Below, piece by piece: positions 35,120 through 44,601 of a stretch of 57,975 bases of DNA. The notes under the pieces were generated by a model that searched no databases, was not told the origin of the DNA, and saw only the letters and a list, made by a program, of their open reading frames with translations. How positions within the stretch are numbered: the stretch's first letter is position 1; the number at the start of each line of letters is the position of its first letter. Origin of the DNA: Verrucomicrobiaceae bacterium (GTDB lineage: Bacteria > Verrucomicrobiota > Verrucomicrobiia > Verrucomicrobiales > Verrucomicrobiaceae); the NCBI GenBank assembly GCA_027489965.1, contig JAIXZA010000053.1, forward strand, positions 1-57,975, read 5' to 3'. Made by a program: the position numbers and the translations under genes.

Positions 35120-35803
35120 ATGTTAGACCAGATTTTTCAAGGCGACCTCACCGCGACCCCGATCGATTACCGTATTGTCTCTCTATCATTGCTCATCGCA
35201 TTTCTGTGCGGTCACAGCATCGCTTGGCTCTATACGCGCACGCACAGTGGACTCTCCTACTCGCGCTCCTTTGTAAAAGCACTGGTCGTGATGCCAGTGA
35301 TCGTTGCTTTTGTTTTGATGATTTTATCCAACAGCATCGTCACCGCATTTGGACTCATGGCCGTATTAGCCATTGTGCGCTTCCGCAATGTACTGAGAGA
35401 CACTCTTGATACGAGTTATCTCCTAGCAGCCATCGTTTTGGGTATGGCCGCAGGCACACAGCGATTCACCACTGCCATCATTGGATGCGTCGTTCTCGGC
35501 GCTATTTTTGTGTATCTATATTTCACCTCGTTCGGCACGCGCCAGAGTTACGACTACATCCTGAACCTGAGCTGGAAACGCCCAATCAGTGAATTGCCTG
35601 AGCTTTCCAGTTTATTAGCCATTCATACTCAAACGGCCCTGCAGGCCAGTCGCCACAGTTCTATGGCAGGCGGGACTGACTTATCTTATCGCTTGTTGAT
35701 GCGTGACCCCAGCCGATTCGAAGAACTTGTTCAGGATCTACGTGAACTACCAGGCGTCGAGCGCATCCACACCATCGCTGCTGAGAATGAATCCGAAGTA
35801 TGA
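35120..35803 (+). CDS. DUF4956 inner-membrane protein
   Basis: 227 residues. Four or five hydrophobic helices lie between residues 20 and 140 (LSLLIAFLCGHSIAWLY; LVVMPVIVAFVLMIL; LLAAIVLGMAAG; TAIIGCVVLGAIFVYLYF). The DUF4956 signature FGLMAVLAIVRFRNVLRDTLD is present between helices. The C-terminal 85 residues are a soluble cytosolic domain. DUF4956 proteins commonly sit next to VTC-domain genes, as here. The 4-bp ATGA overlap with the next gene ties it to the adaptor. It is the only polytopic inner-membrane protein of the operon. Confidence 0.9.
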   Translation: MLDQIFQGDLTATPIDYRIVSLSLLIAFLCGHSIAWLYTRTHSGLSYSRSFVKALVVMPVIVAFVLMILSNSIVTAFGLMAVLAIVRFRNVLRDTLDTSYLLAAIVLGMAAGTQRFTTAIIGCVVLGAIFVYLYFTSFGTRQSYDYILNLSWKRPISELPELSSLLAIHTQTALQASRHSSMAGGTDLSYRLLMRDPSRFEELVQDLRELPGVERIHTIAAENESEV

Positions 35804-36897
35804 GGCCTGATAAACAACCCATCCCCATTCCGCTAGCACGAAAACTGCAGTTTATGCAGACAAAGATCGTGCCACTCATGGTACTCGGCATGACCGCCAT
35901 CATGGCTTCCATGCTTTGGAAAGAGGCCATCTCTCCAGCCATGCTCGTGGGAGAAGTCAGCACCCAAAAATCCAACATCAACAGTCCCGTGGCTGCTGAA
36001 ATTATCCGCATACACTCTCAGCGATTGACCCGAGTGAAAGCTGGTGACGTGATCGCCGAAGTACGCCCCACCGACGTCCGTCAGTCTCTGGATCTGTTGC
36101 AGAACGAGCTTAATCTTCTTCGAATTGAGGCCGGTAATCGTGAGGCCAGACGCCGTGAAACCATGGACTTTGAGCGGTTACAGCTCGATTGGATGATCGA
36201 AAAGATCAATCTCTCCAAGGCCACCTCAGCCGCTCAAAGCGCCGCCGCAACTCTGCAAATAACCCAAGGCGTGACCACGCCTCCAGCATCCACTGGACGC
36301 TACCAGCAAGAAGCCCAGCTAGCCAAAGACGCAGCCGATGCCGAAGTCATCGAACGTCAAACTCTGGTCGCCACACTTGGTAAACGAATCGAAGAACTTC
36401 GCCACAGCATGGACCCCAAAACTCAAGACAGCTTTGAGACTTGGAAAACAAAAATCACTCTCATAGAAGAGCGATTCCAAAAAATCGCCATCAGCCAAGA
36501 AGCCATTCAACTCCGCGCCCCAATCGACGGCATGATTACCGAAGTGCTCCGCAATGTGGGTGAAAATGTCCTTGCGGGCGAACCGCTACTTCTGCTTACA
36601 GCCACAGAGCCTAAAAGCATCACAGGTTATCTGCGTCAGCCATTCCCCCTGGAACCCGCGATTGGACAGAAGGTCGAAGTCCGCACTCATGCCAAAAAAC
36701 ACCTGATTGGTAACGCCACCATCACCCGAGTCGGCGTGCATTTTGAGCCAATCCTCAATCCCGCGCTGCATCCGAGCCCAACACCAGAGGTTGGCCTACC
36801 AATTGAAGTTTCTATGCCGCCCAACATCAAACTGAGACCTGGAGAATTAGTAAGCTTAATAATATCCCCCAGCTCAGCCAACGAGCCTGCCCTGTAA
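35800..36897 (+). CDS. HlyD-family periplasmic adaptor
   Basis: 365 residues. A single N-terminal TM helix (about 23-40) is followed by a lipoyl half-motif (NINSPVAAEIIRIHSQRL, 58-85), a long coiled-coil hairpin (about 90-225), the second lipoyl half (IQLRAPIDGMITEVLRNVG, about 232-265) and a beta-barrel C-terminus. This is the order of membrane-fusion proteins that join an inner-membrane transporter to TolC. It overlaps DUF4956 by four bases and is 8 bp from the TolC gene. No ABC, RND or MFS partner is adjacent. Confidence 0.92.
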   Translation: MRPDKQPIPIPLARKLQFMQTKIVPLMVLGMTAIMASMLWKEAISPAMLVGEVSTQKSNINSPVAAEIIRIHSQRLTRVKAGDVIAEVRPTDVRQSLDLLQNELNLLRIEAGNREARRRETMDFERLQLDWMIEKINLSKATSAAQSAAATLQITQGVTTPPASTGRYQQEAQLAKDAADAEVIERQTLVATLGKRIEELRHSMDPKTQDSFETWKTKITLIEERFQKIAISQEAIQLRAPIDGMITEVLRNVGENVLAGEPLLLLTATEPKSITGYLRQPFPLEPAIGQKVEVRTHAKKHLIGNATITRVGVHFEPILNPALHPSPTPEVGLPIEVSMPPNIKLRPGELVSLIISPSSANEPAL

Positions 36898-36905
36898 ACT
36901 CGGCC

Positions 36906-38267
36906 ATGCGTCTCAGCCTAGCTCTCATTCTGCTGATCCACAGCGCTACCTTTGCCGTGGAGCCGGAGAGCCCAGCTCCAAGCAAAGCGGTGAGTGAGCG
37001 TCAAGGCACACCGATTCCATCGGCCAAGGCAATCGCCACCATGATCCCCAAAAGCGGCAAACTTGGGGAACGAGAACTCACACTTCTAGCCATCGCTAGA
37101 CGTCCAGATTTAGAAGCGCTGCGTGGCACAGCCAACACGGCCATCGCCCACAAACGTGCCGCACATGACCTCATCAATCCTGAAATGAGGCTGAGCTATG
37201 CTGAGGATAACGCTATCAGCAAAGCTGTGCTTTTTCGATTTGCCGTGCCGCATCCATGGGAACGTAAAGCCAGAATCCAAAGGGCCGCAGCTGAGGTGAC
37301 TTTAGCGGAGGCCCAATACTTTGCAGGAGAAGACGAACTCGTCCGCAAAGTGCGCAGCTTGTTTGATAAATTAGCCATTCTACGATCAAAACTAGAGCTG
37401 CAAAAAAGCCGAAAAGCCGGCTTTGAATCTCACCGCGACTGGCTGGAAGAGAGAAAGGTGCCCAGTATCGGCCTCGATCTCGCCGCCGCTCGAGCCAAAG
37501 TCTATCAGACCCTGTCTGACATCCGTGACCTAGAGAGCACGAGCACCTCTGTGCGTGATGAATTGGCTATCTTTTGCGGATTAGAGGACCCCAACCGCAT
37601 CGATACTAGCATTCATTCCCGCCGCATCACTGCTCCTAACTTATTGGACGTCGAGTATCTGACGAGCATCGCCATGCTCTATCGACAGGATGTTTTAAAT
37701 GATCAGGCTCGACTCGCAGTGGCACGCGCTCAACTCTCAGAAGTCAAAGCACGACGCATCCCCGCCACCACCTTTATCGATCTTGGTTACACCAACTCGG
37801 ACGACCCACGCCGTAGTAATAACAATGAGGAATGGTTTGCCCGAGTCGGTGTCTCCATACCGCTGTGGGATTGGATCGGGTTTAACAAACAACATCAAGT
37901 CCATGAAGCCGCCAGCCAATCCTTGGAGACCAAAATCGAGATGCAGCGTCAAATGATACGCACTGAAGTGAAGCAAGCCGTGAAACTCGTCAGTTCATTG
38001 GAAACTCAGCTCGGCAGCCACGACAAAGACAGAGAGGCCATCCAGTCTGACATGGAAAAGTCTCTGCATGACTCTGAAATGGCTGCGACGGGAGTCGATG
38101 ACTTGATCAAAAGCAGACGCATTCAGCATGAATTTAAGGACCTATCACAGCAAATGGAGATCAGCCGACTATCCGCCCTATCAGCCTACCAAGAAGCGGT
38201 CATGACCCTGGAAAAATCTCTTGGCATCCGCATTGAGCGCGCCCTGAGCTTGATCCAAGAACCTTGA
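36906..38267 (+). CDS. TolC-family outer-membrane channel
   Basis: 453 residues with a signal peptide (MRLSLALILLIHSATFA). Two long helical repeats with the TolC layout are visible: helix-strand-helix with PEMRLSYAEDN and ATTFIDLGYTNSDDPRR as the beta segments, and the end of each half carrying heptad-rich helices such as LEKSLGIRIERALSLIQEP. It starts 8 bp after the adaptor, supporting assembly with it as an envelope-spanning conduit. It lacks any sign of a different substrate-specific domain. Confidence 0.9.
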   Translation: MRLSLALILLIHSATFAVEPESPAPSKAVSERQGTPIPSAKAIATMIPKSGKLGERELTLLAIARRPDLEALRGTANTAIAHKRAAHDLINPEMRLSYAEDNAISKAVLFRFAVPHPWERKARIQRAAAEVTLAEAQYFAGEDELVRKVRSLFDKLAILRSKLELQKSRKAGFESHRDWLEERKVPSIGLDLAAARAKVYQTLSDIRDLESTSTSVRDELAIFCGLEDPNRIDTSIHSRRITAPNLLDVEYLTSIAMLYRQDVLNDQARLAVARAQLSEVKARRIPATTFIDLGYTNSDDPRRSNNNEEWFARVGVSIPLWDWIGFNKQHQVHEAASQSLETKIEMQRQMIRTEVKQAVKLVSSLETQLGSHDKDREAIQSDMEKSLHDSEMAATGVDDLIKSRRIQHEFKDLSQQMEISRLSALSAYQEAVMTLEKSLGIRIERALSLIQEP

Positions 38268-38287
38268 AGAGAGTAAGTGTTAAAATC

Positions 38288-39262
38288 ATGAACTCCGCCT
38301 CTATTTGCACGGCACTGGCCTTTGCTTCCTTTTCAAACCTGCAAAGCCTAACGGCAAGTCCTTGGCAAATTGAAGCATCCCCACAATCCTGGAGAATCAA
38401 AGGTAAAATCGAAGAATCCGAAAGCGTCAGCGGTGCAGCTATGCTCGAGACGCAGAATGGCTTGCTAGTCAGCGATGAAGTCCGTGTGATTCAACCCTTC
38501 AAACTAGATCCGACCACCCACACCCTGAGAGTTTCAGAAGCTATTTCGATACTCCCTAGTGATGGCAAAGAACTAGATTTAGAAGCCACCGTCGCCTCCT
38601 CGCAAAACCATTGCTACTACGCCACGGGCTCACATGCCGTCTCACGAAAGACGGGCAAAATACAGCCCGACCGTATGCATGTCTTTCAGTTGCCGATCGA
38701 TCCCAAAACAAGCGTGATCCAGAAGCAGGCCATCCGTGTGGCCAGCCTTGAGTCGATCATCCGGTCAGATAAGATTCTCAGCCCTTCTCTCGGCAAACCA
38801 TCAGACCAGGATGGTATGGATATCGAAGGTCTTACCGAAAAGGATGGCCAACTGTTCTTTGGCCTGCGTTCGCCGAATCTTAACGGCCACGCTTTCATCC
38901 TCGAAGTCAACGCCGATGACTTGTTTAACAAATCGATCAAGCCAGAACATCTGACCCATAAGATCCCTCTTGAATCAGGACTTGGCATTCGCGATCTCGT
39001 GAAAATCAAAGATGGCTTTCTGTTTATCGCAGGCCCAACAGGCGGTGATGAACCGAAATCAGGTTATAGCCTTCAACATTGGACTGGTCCTAATGGTAGT
39101 GTGACGCCGATTGGCACCATTCCAACACCAGGCGAGGCCAAAGCGGAAGGCCTGCTCATCCTACAAGAAAGCAGTGAAAGACTAGAGCTTCTTGTCTTCT
39201 TTGATGGCGCAGAAAACGGTGCCCCCATATGCCTCAAGCTCAGTCGCTCAGCAGGAAATTAA
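38288..39262 (+). CDS. DUF3616 secreted protein
   Basis: 324 residues from ATG 38288 (TTG 38264 overlaps the TolC stop). A signal peptide (ICTALAFASFSNLQSLTAS) is followed by a beta-propeller-like protein with DUF3616 motifs: KELDLEATVASSQNHCYYATGSHAV and DGMDIEGLTEKDGQLFFGLRSPN, then GLGIRDLVKIKDGFLFIAGP. DUF3616 proteins have no known function. It is the last gene of the operon and probably works in the periplasm or outside. Its 3' end overlaps the convergent SNF2 gene by 23 bases. Confidence 0.85.
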   Translation: MNSASICTALAFASFSNLQSLTASPWQIEASPQSWRIKGKIEESESVSGAAMLETQNGLLVSDEVRVIQPFKLDPTTHTLRVSEAISILPSDGKELDLEATVASSQNHCYYATGSHAVSRKTGKIQPDRMHVFQLPIDPKTSVIQKQAIRVASLESIIRSDKILSPSLGKPSDQDGMDIEGLTEKDGQLFFGLRSPNLNGHAFILEVNADDLFNKSIKPEHLTHKIPLESGLGIRDLVKIKDGFLFIAGPTGGDEPKSGYSLQHWTGPNGSVTPIGTIPTPGEAKAEGLLILQESSERLELLVFFDGAENGAPICLKLSRSAGN

Positions 39263-42200
39263 AATCCTTGAGCGTCAGCGCCTGTGCGAAGTTCTCTTCG
39301 CCTAAAATGTCATTGGCGATGTCACCTTTTTTCTTCTGCAGTTGGCGGATTTTTTCTTCAATGCTGTCTTTAATCAGCAAGCGATACGCAAACACCGTTT
39401 GCTTCTGACCAATGCGGTGCGTTCGGTCGATGGCCTGCGCCTCGACGGCAGGATTCCACCATGGATCAAACAACACCACATAGCTGGCAGCGGTCAAATT
39501 TAAGCCAAAGCCGCCTGCTTTGAGACTGATGAGGAAAGTGGCTGGACCGTCGTATTCTTGAAACTCTTTGACCAGTGCACCGCGATCCTCTGTCTGTCCT
39601 GTAAGTTTAAAACTATGCCACTGTCGCGCTGAAATCTCTTCTTCGATGATCTCCAGCATCTCTACGAATTGAGAGAAAACCAGCACCTTTTGACCATCCT
39701 CAGTTAGCTGCTCGATGAGCTCCATGAGGGCACTGACTTTTGCACTATCTGTCGAGGTCAGCTCTTCACCCGACTTCTTCTTTTTGCTTTTCGCCGGTGT
39801 CGCCGTGGCTTCCATTCCCAGCAATCGCGGATGACAGCAAATCTGCCTCAGACGCAGAAGACTCGTCAGAATGTTGAAACGTAGTTTGTCGAGCTGTTGA
39901 TTCGTCTCCGCTTTGAGAAGCTGGGCTCTGGCGCGCTTGATTTCGGCGTGGTAAAGCTTGGCCTGCGTGCCTTCCATCTCGATAATCAAGTCCTCCTCTA
40001 CACGATCTGGTAGATCCCTGGCCACTTCCTTTTTGGTTCGGCGCAACAAAAATGGCCGAGTTCTAGCGGCCAAACGCCTGCGGGCTAGTGGATCTTCTTT
40101 GCCATCAAAGTTCCGTGTAAAGGACGCTCGATTCCCCAAAACACCCGGCATGGCGAACGCAAAGATGGACCAGAGATCCAGAAGCCGATTTTCTATCGGA
40201 GTGCCTGTGAGGGCTAAACGATGATGGGCATTGAGAGCGCAAGCCGCCTTTGTGCTTTGCGCCGTCGGGTTCTTGATGGCCTGAGCTTCATCCAAAATGA
40301 CCGCACCCCAAGTGATCGCACACAGAGCTTCTTCATGGATTCGAAGTTGTGGATAATGAATCACAAGCAGATCCACATCCCCCTTCAGGCCTGTTTTTCC
40401 CGCTGTGTCACGGCTCCAGACGTCCACCTTCAGGCTCGGACAAAAACGCTGCACCTCTGCACGCCAGTTATCCTGAACCGACTTGGGGCAGACGACGAGA
40501 ATAGGCTCCTTCACCTTTTTCTCCGCGCACAACCAGGCAATCCAGGCCAGCGTTTGTAGGGTCTTGCCAAGTCCCATGTCATCTGCCAGGACACCGCCAA
40601 AGTGATTGGCAGTCAGATAAGCTAAAAAGTGAAAGCCTGCCAACTGATAGGGTCGCAACGTGGCCTGGATTGCCTTTGGCAAATCTGGCGTCATTCGAGT
40701 CTGAATGTCCTCCACCCGCCGCTGAACCTGCTCTGCGCGCTCAGCAGGCAGTAGGGACGATCCTTTCGTTAGGCCGCCGAGTTGCAAAGCATGCAGCTTC
40801 TGTCGAGTGCCATCAAAATCATTCACGGCCAGACCAAGATCGGCCAACTCTTTCTGCTGAGCCTCCGTGAGATCAAACTCCAGCTTGCGCCAGCCTTTGT
40901 TGGAGAGCTTCACCCACTTACCTTTGGACTTCAACAGCAGGGCAATCTCATCGGCACTCAGGGTCGTATCGGTCACGTGCAGGGCCACGCTCAAATCAAA
41001 CCAGTCCATGCCAGTCTTAGACTCTTCCACGTCCAGCCGAACCTGACCAGCCACGCGACCATCTTTAAGACTGGCCAACTCTTTATCCAGAACGACCGTC
41101 ACATCCCTGGGCCGACGATCCAACCAAGCCAGAAATTGATCTGGCCAATCCTTGCCAGCAATACGCTGCTCAATCCAAATACGATTGTCCGCATGTGAGG
41201 CCACTTTCATCGGCATTTGCCGGAGCCAGGCAACCGCCGCCGGCATGGCAGACTTATCCATTTGAATCAAATCGTCGGAGACTTCTTTCATCTGCGAGTT
41301 CGATGAATACGCCGCTTGCCAGGCCATGCCATTCCAGTCGCTGGCCTCCTGATATCCACCAAAGGCAGCCTTTCCAGAGACATTCAAATAGTCACTGCTG
41401 TTACCAGCATATCGGATCACCTTGCAGCGGACCTCGACCGTCGCCTTCACGTAGCGCACCTTTCCCGCCAACCGCTCAGGCACCGCCACACCTAGCTTCC
41501 CTAGCGCACTTACACCTTCACGTGATTCGATCGCATCAGCAGGAATCATGACCGGCCAGATTTGGCGTGCATTGCCAAAAGGCCAATAAGGCAACGTATA
41601 GACCAACTCCGAAGTCACATAGCGCAGTGGACTGCCGGGCAAAATGGAGATCGGCGGCGGCGGAGTGATGCCATGATCGTTGACGAGCTTCAGCGCATAA
41701 TCGCCTGACTTCCCCATTGGTTGTGACAGGTCCCACTGCAGGGCTTCTTGGATAAACTCCAAGCGCTCCCCTTCTGGGCTGCAAACATGAGCATGGAACA
41801 GGTCCTCACTACTCGCCAATTGAGCCAAACATTTCGCTAAGCTATCCGACATCGCCTCAATCTCTGTGCTGCGAACACCCCCATAGGTATCCGAAACCGC
41901 ACGCAGAACCAGACTGGAGCCCGCACTTAGAACAGGCCGCGTCTGACCGTCATGCGGTGCGCTTGGAGAAAGCTCCTTCAGTAGCTTTTGCGTCACTTTA
42001 CCAAACTCTGACTCACCTGGGTGCCGCACCTGCACAACTGCTGCAGATGGCAGCAGAATCAGTCTGAGCTCCGGCGCTTCCACCTTATCACTGACCATCG
42101 TTTCCTGCCATTGAGCAAGTGATTGCCGCCACTGAGCTATCTCTTTCAGCCTCTGCCACTTGGCTTTGATTTCCTTTTGTAACTTTAGATCCACTGTTTC

Positions 42201-42830
42201 CTCCAACGGTGATGGCATGGACAACTGCGACTTGCGCAAGGCCATCGATAAAAAAACCAAAAAATCATCCGCTGACGTTGGCTTTAGCTCTGCTGGATAA
42301 AGATCAATCTGCCCGTAGCCCCAGTAACGCTGGCGACCGCAGAGTTCGTGAAGAATTGACTGTTCGATCACTCGTTTTTCACTCCTCCACAAGGTTTCAG
42401 CTCGGTTTAAAAAGCCTGCAGCCATATTTGTCAAAGGCTTGCCCAACTTAGCTGATACAAAACCTGCCAATGTATCCCGATCAGGCAACAACACCGCCGA
42501 AGCGGAAGGTTTGGCCGATTTCAACTCCACCGCATGTTTACGTAACTCCAGGATCAGTGCTGCCCCATGCTTGCAATCGTCTCCATAGTCACAATTACAT
42601 TCTGTTGAGGCTGACTCGTCACCAAAGGTCAGCGTCGTCGTATAAAGCCGAGATCCCTGCACCTTTGCCTCGATTACACGCGAAGGCACCCTCCAGCTCA
42701 CACTACGAACCGCGCGCTCCCGCATCAGCGCTGCACCACGAGAAACTATGGCAGGCGGCAGATCCTCAATGGCCTCCACTAAAATCGGAAATTGTTCGGA
42801 GGTCAGAGCGATGTCTTGAGCATTTGGCAT
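39240..42830 (-). CDS. SWIM zinc-finger SNF2-family helicase
   Basis: 1196 residues. A SWIM zinc finger (C78-x-C80-x5-C86-x-H88) is at the N-terminus. A large middle region (100-720) of bacterial SNF2 type precedes the motor: LADDMGLGKTLQTL (Walker A, K about 754), ILDEAQAIKN (about 848), ALTGTPIENRL, VLVFSQFVEML, SLKAGGFGLNLTAA and RTHRIGQ. The full set of Snf2 motifs is present. Bacterial members are thought to act like RapA on RNA polymerase or in DNA repair and defence, but the function of SWIM-SNF2 proteins is not settled. Stand-alone; the stop lies inside the convergent DUF3616 gene. Confidence 0.94.
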   Translation of the reverse strand: MPNAQDIALTSEQFPILVEAIEDLPPAIVSRGAALMRERAVRSVSWRVPSRVIEAKVQGSRLYTTTLTFGDESASTECNCDYGDDCKHGAALILELRKHAVELKSAKPSASAVLLPDRDTLAGFVSAKLGKPLTNMAAGFLNRAETLWRSEKRVIEQSILHELCGRQRYWGYGQIDLYPAELKPTSADDFLVFLSMALRKSQLSMPSPLEETVDLKLQKEIKAKWQRLKEIAQWRQSLAQWQETMVSDKVEAPELRLILLPSAAVVQVRHPGESEFGKVTQKLLKELSPSAPHDGQTRPVLSAGSSLVLRAVSDTYGGVRSTEIEAMSDSLAKCLAQLASSEDLFHAHVCSPEGERLEFIQEALQWDLSQPMGKSGDYALKLVNDHGITPPPPISILPGSPLRYVTSELVYTLPYWPFGNARQIWPVMIPADAIESREGVSALGKLGVAVPERLAGKVRYVKATVEVRCKVIRYAGNSSDYLNVSGKAAFGGYQEASDWNGMAWQAAYSSNSQMKEVSDDLIQMDKSAMPAAVAWLRQMPMKVASHADNRIWIEQRIAGKDWPDQFLAWLDRRPRDVTVVLDKELASLKDGRVAGQVRLDVEESKTGMDWFDLSVALHVTDTTLSADEIALLLKSKGKWVKLSNKGWRKLEFDLTEAQQKELADLGLAVNDFDGTRQKLHALQLGGLTKGSSLLPAERAEQVQRRVEDIQTRMTPDLPKAIQATLRPYQLAGFHFLAYLTANHFGGVLADDMGLGKTLQTLAWIAWLCAEKKVKEPILVVCPKSVQDNWRAEVQRFCPSLKVDVWSRDTAGKTGLKGDVDLLVIHYPQLRIHEEALCAITWGAVILDEAQAIKNPTAQSTKAACALNAHHRLALTGTPIENRLLDLWSIFAFAMPGVLGNRASFTRNFDGKEDPLARRRLAARTRPFLLRRTKKEVARDLPDRVEEDLIIEMEGTQAKLYHAEIKRARAQLLKAETNQQLDKLRFNILTSLLRLRQICCHPRLLGMEATATPAKSKKKKSGEELTSTDSAKVSALMELIEQLTEDGQKVLVFSQFVEMLEIIEEEISARQWHSFKLTGQTEDRGALVKEFQEYDGPATFLISLKAGGFGLNLTAASYVVLFDPWWNPAVEAQAIDRTHRIGQKQTVFAYRLLIKDSIEEKIRQLQKKKGDIANDILGEENFAQALTLKDFNFLLSD

Positions 42831-42911
42831 GAAGTGGCCACGACTGTGAAAGGCTCACCCAATCGAACAAGAGAAATCACCCATGCATGAAACAATCAGC
42901 GATCACAAGAC

Positions 42912-43199
42912 TCAGGGATACAAATCAGACGCTTTGCGTGATTCTTCAGACAACTTCCAGCTTAGCTCCTTTACCCATGCGAGATGGTTGAAGTTGCAGA
43001 TGCCAGAGTTTTCGTGAACGCGGCGAAAGACTATCAGTTCACCAATGATTCGTTTGATGTCATCCTTACTAGCTTCATCATTGGCAATCGTGAGCTGTGA
43101 CGAAACACGCGCACAGAGTTTAGCATGCACCAGGCCTAGTTGCAGGAACTTCACTGGATCCAGAGTCATGGCGACTTGTAACGCAGCAAAGACCTCCAA
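42912..43199 (-). CDS. small helical protein of unknown function
   Basis: 95 residues from TTG 43199; the first ATG is at 43169. The frame stays open and protein-like about 15 codons upstream of the TTG, to a stop at 43245-43247. The peptide looks all-helical: ALQVAMTLDPVKFLQLGL, then IKRIIGELIVFRRVHENSG and WVKELSWKLSEESRKA. No signal peptide or motif. I do not recognise a family. It is 81 bp from the SNF2 gene on the same strand. Confidence 0.45.
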   Translation of the reverse strand: MEVFAALQVAMTLDPVKFLQLGLVHAKLCARVSSQLTIANDEASKDDIKRIIGELIVFRRVHENSGICNFNHLAWVKELSWKLSEESRKASDLYP

Positions 43200-43298
43200 G
43201 CTTCCAATCCACGATGATAGTCTTGACGAAATTTCGAAAACTAATCAGACTCTATGTGCTGTGACACTTGCTGAAGCCGCCCCTCAAAAACTCCACCT

Positions 43299-44579
43299 AT
43301 GACGACACTATCCATGAGGAAGACCCACCTTATTTTCTTGGGTATCGTTATCATTGGGATTAGTTGCCTACTTGGCCTTTGGATGGCCGATTCAACGACT
43401 CAATCAACGCGTCACACCCAGACTCATCCAAAGACGGCATCCTCTGAAAAGCCATCTCCGCTTTTATCTGATTTGAGCCCAGAGGACTCATCAACCGTCA
43501 AGACGATGAACAATAGCAATGATCCTTTAAGCGCTGAGGAAACCGAGATTGCACGCTGCAAAAAGATCGACATCGAGCACATGATCAAGCTTCACCAAGG
43601 CATCCTGGCTTATCTCAAAAAACAGGGTCACTATCCCGAACAACTTTCGCAATTGGTTCCTGAATTCGTAAGCGCCGAGATGCTCAAAAGCCCAAGGCAA
43701 AAAGTGGATACATCGAACCCTTATTTCTCCATCGAACATGCGGATACTGGAGTAGCCAAGCCTTCCTATGCTTTTGAATTCAGTAACATCGAGTACCGCG
43801 ATGGACGCACCTTCGCAGAAATCAAAGACGCCCAGCGCAGCGAATGGGGTGATGTAGTGCCGATGCTGCGCTCCTTTGCCTATGATAAAGTGATCAACAT
43901 CAGCTGTCGTGGCGATGTGTATGAAACTCAACTCAATTGGGAGTGGGACAGTGCCACACTCGACCTCGCAGACCAATACGGCTGGGGCCCTGGCCTAACA
44001 GGTGGCGAGATGGTCAAGGTGCGTGTGCTACTACCCGACGGCTCGCCAGCTTCAGGTGCGCAGGTATGGGCTGATGGACGTAACTATTCCTTCGATCTGC
44101 CGAATCGTCCGTTCACTGCTGACAGTGATGGCTGGGCCAGCATTCCCGTGGGCACTGACACAGATCGCACTGCGCTAGCTCTTCGGGCTGAGATGCCCGG
44201 ATATGCTTCCCCGATCAATCGGAGTGATCGCGGAAAGCTTCCACAAGGGGCATCGCTGACTCTGGCACCATCTCAGCGTATTAGCGGCACCGCTGTCTCT
44301 AAGGATGGCAAGCCAATGCCCCATGCGCGTGTCTTTTTCCAACAGACACCGGCAGCAGTCAACACAGGGTCCTCTTTACAGCCACCTGTCATGAGCGTCA
44401 CCACCGACTCCCAAGGCCGCTGGTCCGCTCAGGTGCATCCAAACGAAGTCGCTGGACTCACCGCGACGATTAGCCAGCCTGGCGGAACGCCTTTCAAGCT
44501 CGCTCCTTTAGGCACACCTCTAAACGTCAATGCGGCCAAAGCAGGTAACGCCATTGTGACGGTGATCCCTGGGAAGTGA
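43299..44579 (+). CDS. membrane-anchored protein with carboxypeptidase-regulatory-like domains
   Basis: 426 residues (alternative ATG 43314). An N-terminal hydrophobic helix (LIFLGIVIIGISCLLGLWM) is a signal anchor. A Ser/Thr-rich linker and a globular part (about 80-220) precede two beta-sandwich repeats: VKVRVLLPDGSPASGAQVWAD with TADSDGWASIPVG, and ISGTAVSKDGKPMPHARVFF with TTDSQGRWSAQV. These repeats have the D-G-x-P-x-x-x-A-x-V and T-D-x-x-G-x-W/F pattern of carboxypeptidase regulatory-like (transthyretin-type) domains. The middle part (EQLSQLVPEFVSAEML) is pilin-like in feel but not assigned. Likely exported to the periplasm or surface. Confidence 0.65.
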   Translation: MTTLSMRKTHLIFLGIVIIGISCLLGLWMADSTTQSTRHTQTHPKTASSEKPSPLLSDLSPEDSSTVKTMNNSNDPLSAEETEIARCKKIDIEHMIKLHQGILAYLKKQGHYPEQLSQLVPEFVSAEMLKSPRQKVDTSNPYFSIEHADTGVAKPSYAFEFSNIEYRDGRTFAEIKDAQRSEWGDVVPMLRSFAYDKVINISCRGDVYETQLNWEWDSATLDLADQYGWGPGLTGGEMVKVRVLLPDGSPASGAQVWADGRNYSFDLPNRPFTADSDGWASIPVGTDTDRTALALRAEMPGYASPINRSDRGKLPQGASLTLAPSQRISGTAVSKDGKPMPHARVFFQQTPAAVNTGSSLQPPVMSVTTDSQGRWSAQVHPNEVAGLTATISQPGGTPFKLAPLGTPLNVNAAKAGNAIVTVIPGK

Positions 44580-44601
44580 AATCTTCTAGGCTATCTTGGT
44601 T

